Shown here: positions 24,180-32,047 of the stretch, piece after piece
How the letters are laid out: each line of letters begins with the position of its first letter
How positions within the stretch are numbered: position 1 is the first letter of the stretch
DNA from: JANQKX01 sp039028695
Lineage (GTDB): Bacteria; Pseudomonadota; Alphaproteobacteria; Kiloniellales; Kiloniellaceae
Length of the DNA: 32,047 nucleotides
Direction: 5' to 3'
NCBI GenBank assembly: GCA_039028695.1
Contig: JBCCHN010000049.1
Coordinates: forward strand, 1 to 32,047
The notes under the pieces: model-generated
Told to the model about the DNA's origin: nothing
Seen by the model: only the letters and a program-made list of their open reading frames with translations
Databases searched by the model: none
Program-made: the position numbers and the translations under genes

Positions 24180-25004
24180 GTGATCTTCGAACAGGACCAA
24201 AACAATTGGTCTCAAAAAGGTTGGGTCGCCTTTCCTGCCTTGTTGCCGCCGGCCACCGTCGGTCAGTTGTCCGGCTGGGCCGAAGCCATGGCCGAAACCC
24301 CATCGGCGGATGAAGAACGGCTGCAGTATTACGAGGCCACGCCTTTTGGCCCCCGCCTCTGCCGGACCGAACGCTTCCTGTCCGATAATCGGGGCCTGGA
24401 GGAAGTCATCACCGGTGCGTCCCTCTTGGCGACCGCGACGGCCCTGCTGGGTGGCCAGGCTGTACTCTATAAAGAGAAGATAAATTACAAGGCACCCGGC
24501 GGCGCTGGCTTTGCTGCGCACCAGGATGCCACCGCCTATGCCTTTGCCAGCTGCATCGTCACCTGCTTGCTGGCTGTCGATCCCATGACGCCTGAGAACG
24601 GTTGCCTGGAATTCGCCTCCGGCTTTTACGACGACATGTTGGCCCAAGATGAACAAGGTTGCCTGCCCAGTCACCTGGCCGATGACTACGACTGGGAGCC
24701 GGTCAGTCTGCCCGCCGGCGGCGCGGTCTTCTTCAGCTCTCTGGTGCCCCACCGTAGCGGCCCGAACCGAAGCGACTCGCCGCGCAGGGCCCTCTACCTC
24801 ACCTACAACCTGCTCGCCGAGGGGGACTTTCGAGCCGGCTACTACGCAGAACGCTCCCGCCAGATGGCCGCCGCCTCTTCCCAAAGGGACGGGGTCTTGC
24901 GCATCAGCAACATCGGGCATTTCCAAGGTCAGGCCTGGCACGAAACATCCGTGCCGGACGCGCCGGAACAGGATGACGCCGAGCAAAGGAGAGCAAACTC
25001 GTGA
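24180..25004 (+). CDS. phnY: PhnY, 2-aminoethylphosphonate dioxygenase (PhyH family)
   Basis: 274 residues of the phytanoyl-CoA dioxygenase family. The iron triad is His114 and Asp116 (FAAHQDATAY) with His191 (LVPHRSGPN), and Arg202 or Arg203 (SPRRALYLTYN) would hold 2-oxoglutarate. Characterised PhnY uses Fe(II), 2-oxoglutarate and O2 to hydroxylate 2-aminoethylphosphonate at C1, giving the substrate for PhnZ. The GTG at 24180 is preceded by GAAGGAGGG. Its TGA overlaps the phnZ GTG by four bases (GTGA), so the two are translated together. It is divergent from phnCDE. A close relative acting on another phosphonate (PhnY*, methylphosphonate) cannot be ruled out. Confidence 0.92.
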   Translation: MIFEQDQNNWSQKGWVAFPALLPPATVGQLSGWAEAMAETPSADEERLQYYEATPFGPRLCRTERFLSDNRGLEEVITGASLLATATALLGGQAVLYKEKINYKAPGGAGFAAHQDATAYAFASCIVTCLLAVDPMTPENGCLEFASGFYDDMLAQDEQGCLPSHLADDYDWEPVSLPAGGAVFFSSLVPHRSGPNRSDSPRRALYLTYNLLAEGDFRAGYYAERSRQMAAASSQRDGVLRISNIGHFQGQAWHETSVPDAPEQDDAEQRRANS

Positions 25005-25606
25005 CGGCCCTTTTGAACGGCGACGGCCTTGATCATCCCGATAGCTTCGTGGATCACCTCTTTGCTTGGATGGAAAGCAAGGGGCAAAGCCGCTACGACG
25101 AGGCGGTGTCCCAGTGCGAACATGCCCTGCAAGCCGCCTGGCAGGCCCGCGAATCCGGCGCTTGCGCGGCCTTGGTCATCGCCGCCCTGTTTCATGATAT
25201 CGGCCACCTTCTGGTCGATGAACATAAGGGCCAGGGCGACTTTCTATCCCAGGATCTGTGCCACGAAAGGGTCGGCGCCAATTGGCTGGCAACCCTGTTT
25301 CCGGCCGCCGTATCCGAGCCCGTGCGCCTTCACGTGCCCGCCAAGAGATGGCTCTGCGCTGGCGAAGCCGGCTACGTTAAACGCCTGTCCCTAGCCTCCC
25401 AGCGCAGCCTGCAAATCCAAGGCGGCCCCATGAGCCCGGCCGAAAAGGCCGCCTTTGAAAAAGAACCCCACTGGAAGGAGGCTGTGCAGCTCCGCCTTTG
25501 GGACGATGAAGCCAAAGTCACCGGCCGCCAGGTCCCCGGCTTCGACGACTATCTGGCCCCCTGCGCCACGCTCATCAGCCGCATGCCCTCCCGAACCGCG
25601 CTTTGA
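25001..25606 (+). CDS. phnZ: PhnZ, HD-domain C-P bond-cleaving oxygenase
   Basis: 201 residues. An HD-type fold with mixed-valence di-iron ligands: His41 (QCEHALQ), His65-Asp66 and His69 (LFHDIGHL), His88 (LCHER), His111 (RLHVPAK), Asp168 (LRLWDDE). Lys115 follows His111 as in PhnZ, and the Tyr32/Glu34 region (SRYDEAVSQ) matches the active-site lid. PhnZ oxidises 1-hydroxy-2-aminoethylphosphonate to glycine and phosphate with O2. The GTG at 25001 has an AGGAGA upstream and overlaps the phnY stop. The PhyH-type partner argues for PhnZ rather than TmpB, whose partner is a TauD-type enzyme. Confidence 0.93.
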   Translation: MTALLNGDGLDHPDSFVDHLFAWMESKGQSRYDEAVSQCEHALQAAWQARESGACAALVIAALFHDIGHLLVDEHKGQGDFLSQDLCHERVGANWLATLFPAAVSEPVRLHVPAKRWLCAGEAGYVKRLSLASQRSLQIQGGPMSPAEKAAFEKEPHWKEAVQLRLWDDEAKVTGRQVPGFDDYLAPCATLISRMPSRTAL

Positions 25607-25653
25607 GGTTTGACTCTAAGCGCCTCCTCACCACACCCCCTCACCGGCGCCGC

Positions 25654-26577
25654 TCACTTGCGTAGGGTCATGATGCCGGCGACCACAATAAGGGCGGTGC
25701 CGGCCAAACTGATCCAATCGGGGATCTCGCTGAAGAAGAGGAAGCCGAAGACGACGGCAAAGCCCACATAGGCAAAGTCGAAGGTGGCCACCACCGACGA
25801 GGGGCCAGACTGATAGGCGATGGCAGCGCCCACGCTGCCCACCATGATGATCAGGGCCAACAAGGCGATGGCGGCGATCTCCCGGAGGCCCATTGCCGCC
25901 CATTGGGCTGAGAGAAAGGAAGCAGCCTTCCCCGCCTCGGGTCCCATGCCAAATTCCAGACTCATGAGGCCGGTGGCCGCCAGACCCACCGCCACGAAGC
26001 TTACGTTCAACGCGAGTGACAAAATCAGAGGGTGCTCGCCTCGGCACTTGGTCCGGGTCAGGATCATGGCCAGGGCATAGAGCACAGCCGACACCAAGGG
26101 CAATAGGGCATAGGCGTTAAAATCGTCCGCCGCCGGCCGCAGGATCAAGAGCACACCGGCGAATCCCAGGATTACCGCGATCCAGCCGAGAGGGCCGACG
26201 CGCTCACCCACAAAGCAGGCCGAAAACAAGGTGATGAAGATCGGCAGGGTATAGTAGGCAGCGGCCGCCGCCGCCAGCGGCACATGGGGCAAGGCCGCGT
26301 AATAGGCGACCCACATCATCACCAGCATCAAGCTGCGCGCCGCCGTCCACGCCACGGCCCGGGGCCAAAAAGACACACCTTTAAACCGCCAGCCGAGCAC
26401 CCCCGCCAAGAGGGGCACCGCCACCAGCCCGCGCAAGACAAAGATCTGCCACAAAACCAGGTCCGCGCTGATCTTTTTGATCAGGGCATCTCCCAAGGCC
26501 AGCGCCATGACCGTGACCAAGATAACCGCCACGGCCAACTTCACGTTATCAGCCTTTACCTGTGCCGCATCAGACAT
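25654..26577 (-). CDS. EamA-family (DMT superfamily) transporter
   Basis: 307 residues with ten predicted membrane helices in two EamA repeats. The first runs from LAVAVILVTVMALALGDALI to AVILGFAGVLLILRP, the second from LLPLVSAVLYALAMIL to the end (TALIVVAGIMTLRK). Such proteins export amino acids, metabolites or drugs, or take up nucleosides or sugars; the substrate is not visible. The ATG at 26577 follows GAAGG, preferred over an ATG at 26595. It is convergent with phnZ (47 bases between stops) and divergent from the LysR gene at 26675, which probably regulates it. Confidence 0.9.
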   Translation of the reverse strand: MSDAAQVKADNVKLAVAVILVTVMALALGDALIKKISADLVLWQIFVLRGLVAVPLLAGVLGWRFKGVSFWPRAVAWTAARSLMLVMMWVAYYAALPHVPLAAAAAAYYTLPIFITLFSACFVGERVGPLGWIAVILGFAGVLLILRPAADDFNAYALLPLVSAVLYALAMILTRTKCRGEHPLILSLALNVSFVAVGLAATGLMSLEFGMGPEAGKAASFLSAQWAAMGLREIAAIALLALIIMVGSVGAAIAYQSGPSSVVATFDFAYVGFAVVFGFLFFSEIPDWISLAGTALIVVAGIMTLRK

Positions 26578-26674
26578 GGGAAAACCTTCACACATTCCAA
26601 ACCAGGACTTATGATATGGTCCTCAAATGCCTCATGTATATTGACTTCTCATCCACGATTCATATCTCACAGTT

Positions 26675-27598
26675 ATGAAAAACCTACGCCGTAAACTGCC
26701 GCCCTTGGCCAGCCTTATGCCCTTCGAGGCCACCGCCCGCCTGGGCAGCCTGACCCGCGCAGGGGAGGAATTGGGCCTCACCCAAGCGGCCGTCAGCAAA
26801 CAGATACGCGCCCTGGAAAGGGATCTGGGAACGCCCCTTTTCGAGCGCCGCAACCGGGCCGTTTTCCTGACCGAGGCCGGGCGGGCCTTCGCCGCCATCG
26901 TCACCGAATCCTTAGGGTCTATCAGCACGGCGGCGGAGGATTTGCGGCACGAGAACCAAGACAGCGAGATCGTTTTGCGCTCCCAGCTCTGCGAGGGCCT
27001 CTACTGGCTGATGCCCCGCATGAGCCGCTTTTACGAAATCCACCCGCACCTCCCCGTCCGGGTCTCCGTCTCTACCCGCCCTTTGAGCGAGGCGGAGGAA
27101 CGCTATGACCTGGCCCTGCAATCCAGCGACCGCAATCCGGGCGATGGGCGCCTGGCCTTTACCGCCGACGACGGGGTCTTTCCCATTTGCAGCCCGGGTT
27201 ACCTGGCCCACTTGGACCAGCCCGCAAGTCTGGATCACCTGGTTGATTACAATCTCTTGCACCACAAGGCCGAGCCTCAGGATTGGATCGATTGGGACGA
27301 ATGGCTGACCCGCTTGGGCACGCCTTTACGGGTGGGCTCCCAGGGCCAGGTCTACGACAGCTACCCCATGATGATCCAAGCGGTTTTGGAGGGACATGGC
27401 ATCGGACTAGGTTGGCAGCGTACCGTGGAAAACCACCTGCACGCAGGCAACTTAGTAAAACCCTTTCCCGATAGTCTCAGCCTGCCCGACAGCCTTTCCC
27501 TCTACCAGCCCACCCGATGGCAAGCCCACCGCGGCAGCGACAAACTCCTAGCTTGGCTTAAGGCCGAGTTGGGAGACGAATGTCCCCAAAGACATTGA
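26675..27598 (+). CDS. LysR-family transcriptional regulator (GcvA-like)
   Basis: 307 residues. The helix-turn-helix occupies about 8-65 (LMPFEATARLGSLTRAGEEL, TQAAVSKQIRALE, LFERRNRAVFLTEAG). The sensor domain (LYWLMPRMSRFY, VRVSVSTRPLSEAEERYDLAL) and the ending QAVLEGHGIGLGWQ follow GcvA-type members. It is divergent from the EamA transporter with about 97 bases between starts, the classic target arrangement. It could also act on phnYZ 1.7 kb away, but that is conjecture. The ATG at 26675 lacks a strong ribosome binding site. It ends four bases before the amidase stop on the other strand. Confidence 0.92.
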   Translation: MKNLRRKLPPLASLMPFEATARLGSLTRAGEELGLTQAAVSKQIRALERDLGTPLFERRNRAVFLTEAGRAFAAIVTESLGSISTAAEDLRHENQDSEIVLRSQLCEGLYWLMPRMSRFYEIHPHLPVRVSVSTRPLSEAEERYDLALQSSDRNPGDGRLAFTADDGVFPICSPGYLAHLDQPASLDHLVDYNLLHHKAEPQDWIDWDEWLTRLGTPLRVGSQGQVYDSYPMMIQAVLEGHGIGLGWQRTVENHLHAGNLVKPFPDSLSLPDSLSLYQPTRWQAHRGSDKLLAWLKAELGDECPQRH

Positions 27599-27602
27599 GG
27601 AA

Positions 27603-29045
27603 TCAAGTTGATGCCGCCACATGGACCGGGGGGCGTTGCGCCGACCAAGGGTAGGCCCGCTCAAGCTGTCCCCCTAAACGAAACAGGGTGGCATCATCCC
27701 CTGCCCTGCCGGAAAACTGCACACCGATGGGCAAGCCATTTTCAGCGACCTTTAAGGGTAAGCTTATGGCCGGATGGCCCGTCACATTGAAAAGCGGCGA
27801 GGTATAGTACCAAGGCAATTCCTGCGCCCAATAATCAAAGCCCTGCGCCAAACTGCGGTTCGGGTCGAAGACCCCCACCTTAACCGGCGGGCGGCTGGTG
27901 GCGGGCGTCAGCACTACATCCCAATCGGCCATGAAGCGATCGACCGCAACGGTCATGCGGGTCATCTCGGCTAAGCAATCGAACAGCCGCTCCATGGACA
28001 TCTCCTCGGCCGCCGTCATCGCCGCCAGGCTCATTGCCTCCAGCGTTTCGGACCCGATTTCCCGGCCCGTGGCCTTTTGCAGTCCCTCAACCAAACCAAC
28101 CACGCGGGATAGGAAAAGCTCATATCCCAGGCGATAGACCACCTCGTAGTCCAAGGGCAGGGCCATGGCCTCGACGGTGTGGCCCAGGGCAGCGCAATCC
28201 CGTGCCACCGCTTCGACGGCGCGGGCATATTCCGGATCGATTTCCGGCGCGTTCTCAAAGGCTGTGCAGACGGCAATCTTCAGGGGACCGGGATCCCTCT
28301 GCGAAGCCGCCAAATAGCTCTCTTCGGGCCTGGGCATGGCAATGAAGTCCCCTGCGGCCGGGCCGGAGAGAGCGTCCAGCATGGCCGCGGAATCTCGCAG
28401 GCTCCGTGTCACGACAAAGTGCATGGAAAGCCAGGTCGCGCCGTCGCTGCCCTGTGGGCCCTTGGGCACACGCCCGCGCGAGGGTTTCAGTCCCACCAAG
28501 CCGCACCAGGCTGCCGGAATTCGCACCGATCCGCCGGCATCGCTGCCGTGGGCGATGGGAACCACGCCTGCCGCCACGGCCGCCGCCGCCCCGCCGCTCG
28601 ACCCTCCCGGTGCCAAAGATAGGTCCCAGGGATTGCGACAGGCTCCGTGGACGACCGGCTCGGTGGCGCCGCTCAAGCCGAACTCCGGCGTGTTACTCCG
28701 CCCCACCGCCACCAGACCGCTGGCCTTGAACCGGCGGGCCAGCTCACTGTCCTCGGGAGCGGAAACACCCAGGCCCAAGCGACTGCCCATGGTGCACTCC
28801 ACGCCGGCGTAACCATGGCCCAGGTCCTTCAAAAGAAAGGGCACGCCCAAAAAGGGCGCCTCGGTTGGACATTCTACCGCACCCAGCGCCGGATCGACCT
28901 CACCCACCACCGCATTGATTTTGCTATTAACAGCCGCCATCGCCTGCTGTGACGAGCCGCGCAGCTCGGCTGCGCTCACCTCGCCCCGACGCACCAATTC
29001 GGCGAGCCCCAAAGCATCGTGATTGGCATAATCTGCAAGATCCAT
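27603..29045 (-). CDS. Amidase signature family hydrolase
   Basis: 480 residues. The Ser-cisSer-Lys catalytic triad is complete: Lys73 (VPFLLKDLGHG), Ser149 in APGGSSGGAAAA and Ser173 in GSDAGGSVRIPAAW, with spacings typical of the family. Members hydrolyse amides of many kinds, or transamidate tRNA as GatA; the lack of gatB/gatC and the low match to GatA argue for a catabolic amidase. The ATG at 29045 has AGGTGG eight bases upstream, so the longer frame to 29120 is not needed. It lies 125 bases after the binding-protein gene, beyond a terminator. The pairing suggests that an imported peptide or amide is cleaved inside the cell. Confidence 0.92.
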   Translation of the reverse strand: MDLADYANHDALGLAELVRRGEVSAAELRGSSQQAMAAVNSKINAVVGEVDPALGAVECPTEAPFLGVPFLLKDLGHGYAGVECTMGSRLGLGVSAPEDSELARRFKASGLVAVGRSNTPEFGLSGATEPVVHGACRNPWDLSLAPGGSSGGAAAAVAAGVVPIAHGSDAGGSVRIPAAWCGLVGLKPSRGRVPKGPQGSDGATWLSMHFVVTRSLRDSAAMLDALSGPAAGDFIAMPRPEESYLAASQRDPGPLKIAVCTAFENAPEIDPEYARAVEAVARDCAALGHTVEAMALPLDYEVVYRLGYELFLSRVVGLVEGLQKATGREIGSETLEAMSLAAMTAAEEMSMERLFDCLAEMTRMTVAVDRFMADWDVVLTPATSRPPVKVGVFDPNRSLAQGFDYWAQELPWYYTSPLFNVTGHPAISLPLKVAENGLPIGVQFSGRAGDDATLFRLGGQLERAYPWSAQRPPVHVAAST

Positions 29046-29102
29046 ATCGGTCACCACCTGGTATGGCCTACGCGAACAAGGCCCAAAATTTCGATCCCTG
29101 CT

Positions 29103-29146
29103 CAAAGAAAAGGAGGCCAATCTTACTTGATGAGAGTGGCCTCCCT
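29103..29146 (-). terminator. Rho-independent terminator after the ABC binding-protein gene
   Basis: Read on the minus strand: GGAGGCCA, a 17-base loop, TGGCCTCC, then TTTTCTTT. The eight-bp stem plus T tract is a classic terminator. It lies between the binding-protein stop and the amidase start, so the amidase probably has its own promoter or depends on read-through. Confidence 0.8.
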
Positions 29147-29169
29147 TGGAAAGTTACAACAGGGACATA

Positions 29170-30792
29170 TCAAACGACCCACCAGCGCGAAATAATACGC
29201 CGGCCATCAAAGCCCCGATCGTTGGCCAACTCGCCGTGTGCCACGCGCTCGTTGCGCGCCATGACGTCGTTGGCAAACATGGGAACGATCGCGCCGCCCT
29301 CGTCGCGTAGGATACGCTGCATTTCACCATACATCTCGGCCCGTTTGTCCGCATCCAGCTCGGCCCGCGCCTCGATCATCAGCTTGGTGAAGGTCTCATC
29401 ATCGAACCAGGTATCGTTCCAGGCGGCACCAGCCGAATAGCCCGTGGTGAACATTTCGTTTTCTGTGGTATAACCGCCCCAATAGCTGGCGGCCCAAGGC
29501 TTTTTCATCCACACATTCGACCAATAGCCATCGTTGGGCTCGCGCACGATAGTGATATCGATGCCCGCCGGCAGGGCCGATTCACGGTAAAGGGTCGCCG
29601 CATCGACTGCACCAGCGAACGCGGCGTCCGACGCACTGAGGTCCACCTTCAACTCGCTGAGGCCGGCTTGCTGCAGATGCCATTTGGCCTTATCGACATC
29701 ATAGGGGGTTTGCGCCAGATCCTTATCATAATAGCGGTACGATGGGCCGATGGGATTGTCGTTCCCGACCGAACCATGTCCCTTCAATATTTTCTGAAGC
29801 ATCTCCTCCCGATTGATCGCATGCTTTAAGGCCTGACGCACGTTGTTGTCGTCAAAGGGCGCTGTGTCCATGCGCATGGGAAAGGTAAAGTGAAGCGGGC
29901 CGGCGGTTTCCTCCACCACGATGCCTTCCTTGCGGCCTAAGAGGCCGACAGTCTTAAGGTCTACCTGATCGATCGCGTCGACTTCGCCGGTGATCAGGGC
30001 ATTGCTGCGAGCGGTGGAGTCGATGATCGTGAAAAACTCCACGCGATCCGCAAAGGCGGCGTTGGAATTCCAGTAGTTGGGATTGCGGGTCAGAGTCGCG
30101 CTAACACCCGGCTCATAACGGTCAAGCAGATAGCCCCCGGTGCCTTGACCCGAAGACCAATCGATGCCACCGCCCTCACCGGCCGGGCAGATGGTAAAGC
30201 CAGCCGACGCCAGCGTGAAGGGGAAGTCGGCGTTGCCGGCTTTCAAGGAAATCTTGATGATGTTGCCGTCGGCCGAGATGTCTTCAATTTCGCCGGCGAT
30301 GGGCTTCAGGAAGGATTTGGAATCTTCTAGGCGGTGGTGATTGATGGACGCGATAACATCGTCCGTGGTCAAGCTTTTACCGTTGTGAAACTCCACACCG
30401 TCGCGAAGAGCAAAGCTCCATGTGGTCGCATCCGGTGAGGATTCCCAGCTTTCCGCCAAACTGGGCACCACCTTGCCCCCCGGCGCGATCTCGGTCAGTG
30501 TGTCCCGCATGGCATAACCCAGTGCCCATTGATAGCCGTTGACCAAGGCAGCCGGATCAATGGTGTCCGAGGTCTCGCCATGCTTCATGGCCAGCTTCAT
30601 CTCACCGCCCCTCTTGGGTTCGGCCGCTTGGATCGCCTGCCCGGCAAGGCTGGAGGCCAAGGCGGTTGTCACGCCAAGCGCAGCGGCCCGCCCGACAAAT
30701 TCCCGCCGCGAGATGGACCGACAGGTCAGCTGTTCCTGGAGCCACGAGATTTGGAGCCAGGAGTTGTGAGCATCATCAATTTTGTGAACCAT
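29170..30792 (-). CDS. ABC transporter substrate-binding protein, family 5 (peptide type), Tat signal
   Basis: 540 residues. A twin-arginine signal at about 28-32 (SRREFVGRAAALGVTTALAS) with cleavage near residue 56 (AIQA), after an unusually long N-region. The mature protein is a DppA/OppA-like periplasmic receptor: PSLAESWESSPDATTWSF, FHNGKSLTTDDVIASINHH and FDDNNVRQALKHAINREEML are family marks. It should bind a peptide, amide or similar compound. No permease or ATPase genes are in the window, so partners lie elsewhere. I placed the start at the ATG at 30792, with GGAGG five bases upstream, rather than the longer frame to 30834. It is divergent from the HTH regulator. Confidence 0.9.
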   Translation of the reverse strand: MVHKIDDAHNSWLQISWLQEQLTCRSISRREFVGRAAALGVTTALASSLAGQAIQAAEPKRGGEMKLAMKHGETSDTIDPAALVNGYQWALGYAMRDTLTEIAPGGKVVPSLAESWESSPDATTWSFALRDGVEFHNGKSLTTDDVIASINHHRLEDSKSFLKPIAGEIEDISADGNIIKISLKAGNADFPFTLASAGFTICPAGEGGGIDWSSGQGTGGYLLDRYEPGVSATLTRNPNYWNSNAAFADRVEFFTIIDSTARSNALITGEVDAIDQVDLKTVGLLGRKEGIVVEETAGPLHFTFPMRMDTAPFDDNNVRQALKHAINREEMLQKILKGHGSVGNDNPIGPSYRYYDKDLAQTPYDVDKAKWHLQQAGLSELKVDLSASDAAFAGAVDAATLYRESALPAGIDITIVREPNDGYWSNVWMKKPWAASYWGGYTTENEMFTTGYSAGAAWNDTWFDDETFTKLMIEARAELDADKRAEMYGEMQRILRDEGGAIVPMFANDVMARNERVAHGELANDRGFDGRRIISRWWVV

Positions 30793-30885
30793 GGTGTCCT
30801 CCTCCGTTGTGTCCATCCAGTCTGCCAATCTCAAGGGGACTTAAAATTTCGCCGATGTGCGTCTTTTTATGGTATTTTTGGTTAA

Positions 30886-30905
30886 TTCACTTAAAGTCAC
30901 TTAAG
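30886..30905. promoter_or_regulatory. Direct repeats, candidate operator
   Basis: TTCACTTAAA at 30886-30895 followed directly by GTCACTTAAG at 30896-30905, with a partial third TTACT. The 10-base period is one helical turn, as for side-by-side binding of a regulator. They lie in the 160-base gap between the binding-protein gene and the HTH regulator. Confidence 0.45.
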
Positions 30906-30952
30906 TTACTGGCCGTAGGCGTCGAAAAAAAAATGGGAAAAAGGCAAGCCTC

Positions 30953-31765
30953 TTGAGCAAGGACAATTTCTGCAAAAACCTCCGCTTTCTGTGCAACGAG
31001 CGAGCCTCGATTTCCCAGGTTTGCCGGGACATCGGCATCAACCGGCAGCAATTCAATTCCTATCTCAGCGGCCGCTCCAAGCCCTCCGGACACAATCTGA
31101 CCCGGATTAGCGCGTATTTCGAGGTCGCGGTGGTCGCGCTGGATGATCCTCACGAAGAGTTCTGCAAAGCACGGGGTGCCTATGGGGCTGACAGCTTTAT
31201 AGCGGACAAAGATCGCTTCTGGAATATGGCCAATCATGCGCTGGCGGGGGACCGCAATGCCCTGCGCAAGCACCTGGGCTATTACCATAGCTATTTTGTC
31301 TCGCCCCAGGTTGGCGAGAAGGTAATGCGGGCCTTGGTTTGCCTTTTTGAAAGCGAGGGCCGGTTTTTCACCAAATCCATCGAGCGCTCCAACCAGGACG
31401 GCCCCCATGCCCTAATCTCTAAGTATGACGGCGTCGCGACCTGTCTCAACGAGCGGATCTTCGTGGTGGAATTCGAAAGTTTGTCCCGGGATTCCCTGGT
31501 AGAAACCATTCTTTATCCGTCCTACAGGCGCAAACTCACCTACCTCTCCGGTCTGACCTTGGGCAGCTCGTCGTTCCGCCACCGCGCGCCCTTCGCGACC
31601 CCGGTTGTCTGGCGCTTTCTCGGCCGCACCATCGACACCCGCAAGAGCCTAGAAGCCTGCGGCCTTTTAGACCTAAATTCAAGGGACACCGACCCCGTGG
31701 TCCGCAGCATCTTCAGCAAAACCACTGAAATGCTAAACCTCTCCATGCGAGTCCGGCCTTACTGA
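30953..31765 (+). CDS. XRE-like helix-turn-helix transcriptional regulator
   Basis: 270 residues. Residues about 12-50 form a Cro/XRE-type HTH: SISQVCRDIGINRQQFNSYLSGRSKPS, visible as VCRDIGINRQQFNSYLSG, then LTRISAYFEV. The remaining 200 residues (HLGYYHSYFVSPQVGEK, VVEFESLSRDSLVETILYPS) have mixed alpha/beta character and no domain I can name; they may be a ligand-sensing part. The TTG at 30953 with AAGG upstream is the only start; no ATG or GTG lies earlier before an in-frame stop. Divergent placement suggests it controls the peptide-binding protein gene and perhaps the amidase. Confidence 0.8.
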   Translation: MSKDNFCKNLRFLCNERASISQVCRDIGINRQQFNSYLSGRSKPSGHNLTRISAYFEVAVVALDDPHEEFCKARGAYGADSFIADKDRFWNMANHALAGDRNALRKHLGYYHSYFVSPQVGEKVMRALVCLFESEGRFFTKSIERSNQDGPHALISKYDGVATCLNERIFVVEFESLSRDSLVETILYPSYRRKLTYLSGLTLGSSSFRHRAPFATPVVWRFLGRTIDTRKSLEACGLLDLNSRDTDPVVRSIFSKTTEMLNLSMRVRPY

Positions 31766-31873
31766 TAGATAGCTTGAAGGTGCCCCACAAAGAGCCTGCC
31801 AAGGATCTGGCTTTGGACGCAGCTTCATCTTCAACAGTTAGACTGGAAAAAGGACAGATGTTCCAAGGAGGAC

Positions 31874-32047
31874 ATGTCAACGCAATGCAGCCAACGGCAG
31901 CGTCGAGCCTATTCCTCGCGAACCCCGCCATGCGATGAAAGTCTTTCATTGAGGTCAAGGCTACCCAACGTCCCTACGAAAACAGTCTATGATCAAAGCC
32001 ATACCCCGCTGTGGCGAATGCCGCAATACCCACAACAACGCCTCCAC
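31874..32047 (+). CDS. Possible start of a gene cut by the window edge, doubtful
   Basis: An ATG at 31874 just after AAGGAGG opens a frame that stays open to the end (58 codons), but its spacing from the ribosome binding site is very short and the product is Arg/Ser/Pro-rich without recognisable features. A second ATG at 31989 in another frame reads IPRCGECRNTHN, which has a Cys pair but no ribosome binding site. I cannot choose between them. Confidence 0.2.
   Translation, partial: MSTQCSQRQRRAYSSRTPPCDESLSLRSRLPNVPTKTVYDQSHTPLWRMPQYPQQRLH

Noticed and set aside
31713..31958. Minus-strand frame with a KDFHRMAGFARNRL stretch recalling the end of IS5-type transposases
   Set aside because: The match to the usual RIATRYD ending is loose, a stop lies just upstream, and no inverted repeats or target duplications are visible.

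Overview
The window reads as chromosomal DNA of a GC-rich alphaproteobacterium, probably a marine or Rhodospirillales-like heterotroph. This is inferred from gene content: GcvA-type LysR regulators, a DUF4169 protein, a gamma-butyrobetaine-hydroxylase-like oxygenase, PhnCDE/PhnYZ, a vanadium haloperoxidase, YceI/cytochrome b561 genes, and many GTG/TTG starts. I see no rRNA, tRNA, CRISPR array, complete insertion sequence or prophage. Most genes are metabolic, transport or regulatory.

Layout. 1-3.9 kb: the 3' end of an unknown gene, then a minus-strand run of a PilZ protein, a gamma-butyrobetaine-hydroxylase-like 2-oxoglutarate dioxygenase, a LeuB-like beta-decarboxylating dehydrogenase and a GNAT acetyltransferase. 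4.0-6.5 kb: a uroporphyrinogen-decarboxylase-family protein (possible methyltransferase) divergent from an apparently leaderless LysR gene. 6.7-9.1 kb: a small lipoprotein, an APH-like kinase coupled to a second GNAT, and a 57-residue DUF4169 gene. 9.2-12.5 kb: a DmdC-type acyl-CoA dehydrogenase, an isoprenylcysteine-methyltransferase-like membrane protein, a poor stretch without clear genes and an AT-richer ABM-fold protein. 12.6-13.6 kb: a short tandem repeat and a lone muramidase. 13.9-17.2 kb: a plus-strand run of secreted YceI, a cytochrome b561-YceI fusion and a PRISE-type reductase. 17.3-19.1 kb: a DUF1007/NicO metal-transport pair with a His-rich loop. 19.3-21.0 kb: a Tat-exported vanadium haloperoxidase with Ala at the usual vanadate-binding Ser. 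21.0-25.6 kb: phnCDE (minus) divergent from phnYZ (plus), an uptake-plus-oxidative-cleavage cassette for 2-aminoethylphosphonate. 25.6-27.6 kb: an EamA exporter and a divergent LysR regulator. 27.6-31.8 kb: an amidase, an oligopeptide-type ABC binding protein with a Tat signal, and a divergent HTH regulator.

How the genes work together. The clearest functional unit is the phosphonate cassette. PhnCDE would import 2-aminoethylphosphonate, PhnY would hydroxylate it and PhnZ would oxidatively split the C-P bond to glycine and phosphate. A perfect 8-bp inverted repeat sits in its divergent control region. The second notable unit is YceI / b561-YceI / PRISE reductase, a plausible envelope redox module acting on an isoprenoid or quinone-like compound. 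The oxygenase/LeuB-like/GNAT operon looks like a quaternary-amine or amino-acid-derived catabolic or biosynthetic module of unknown substrate. None of these is proven here; functions rest on motifs read by eye.
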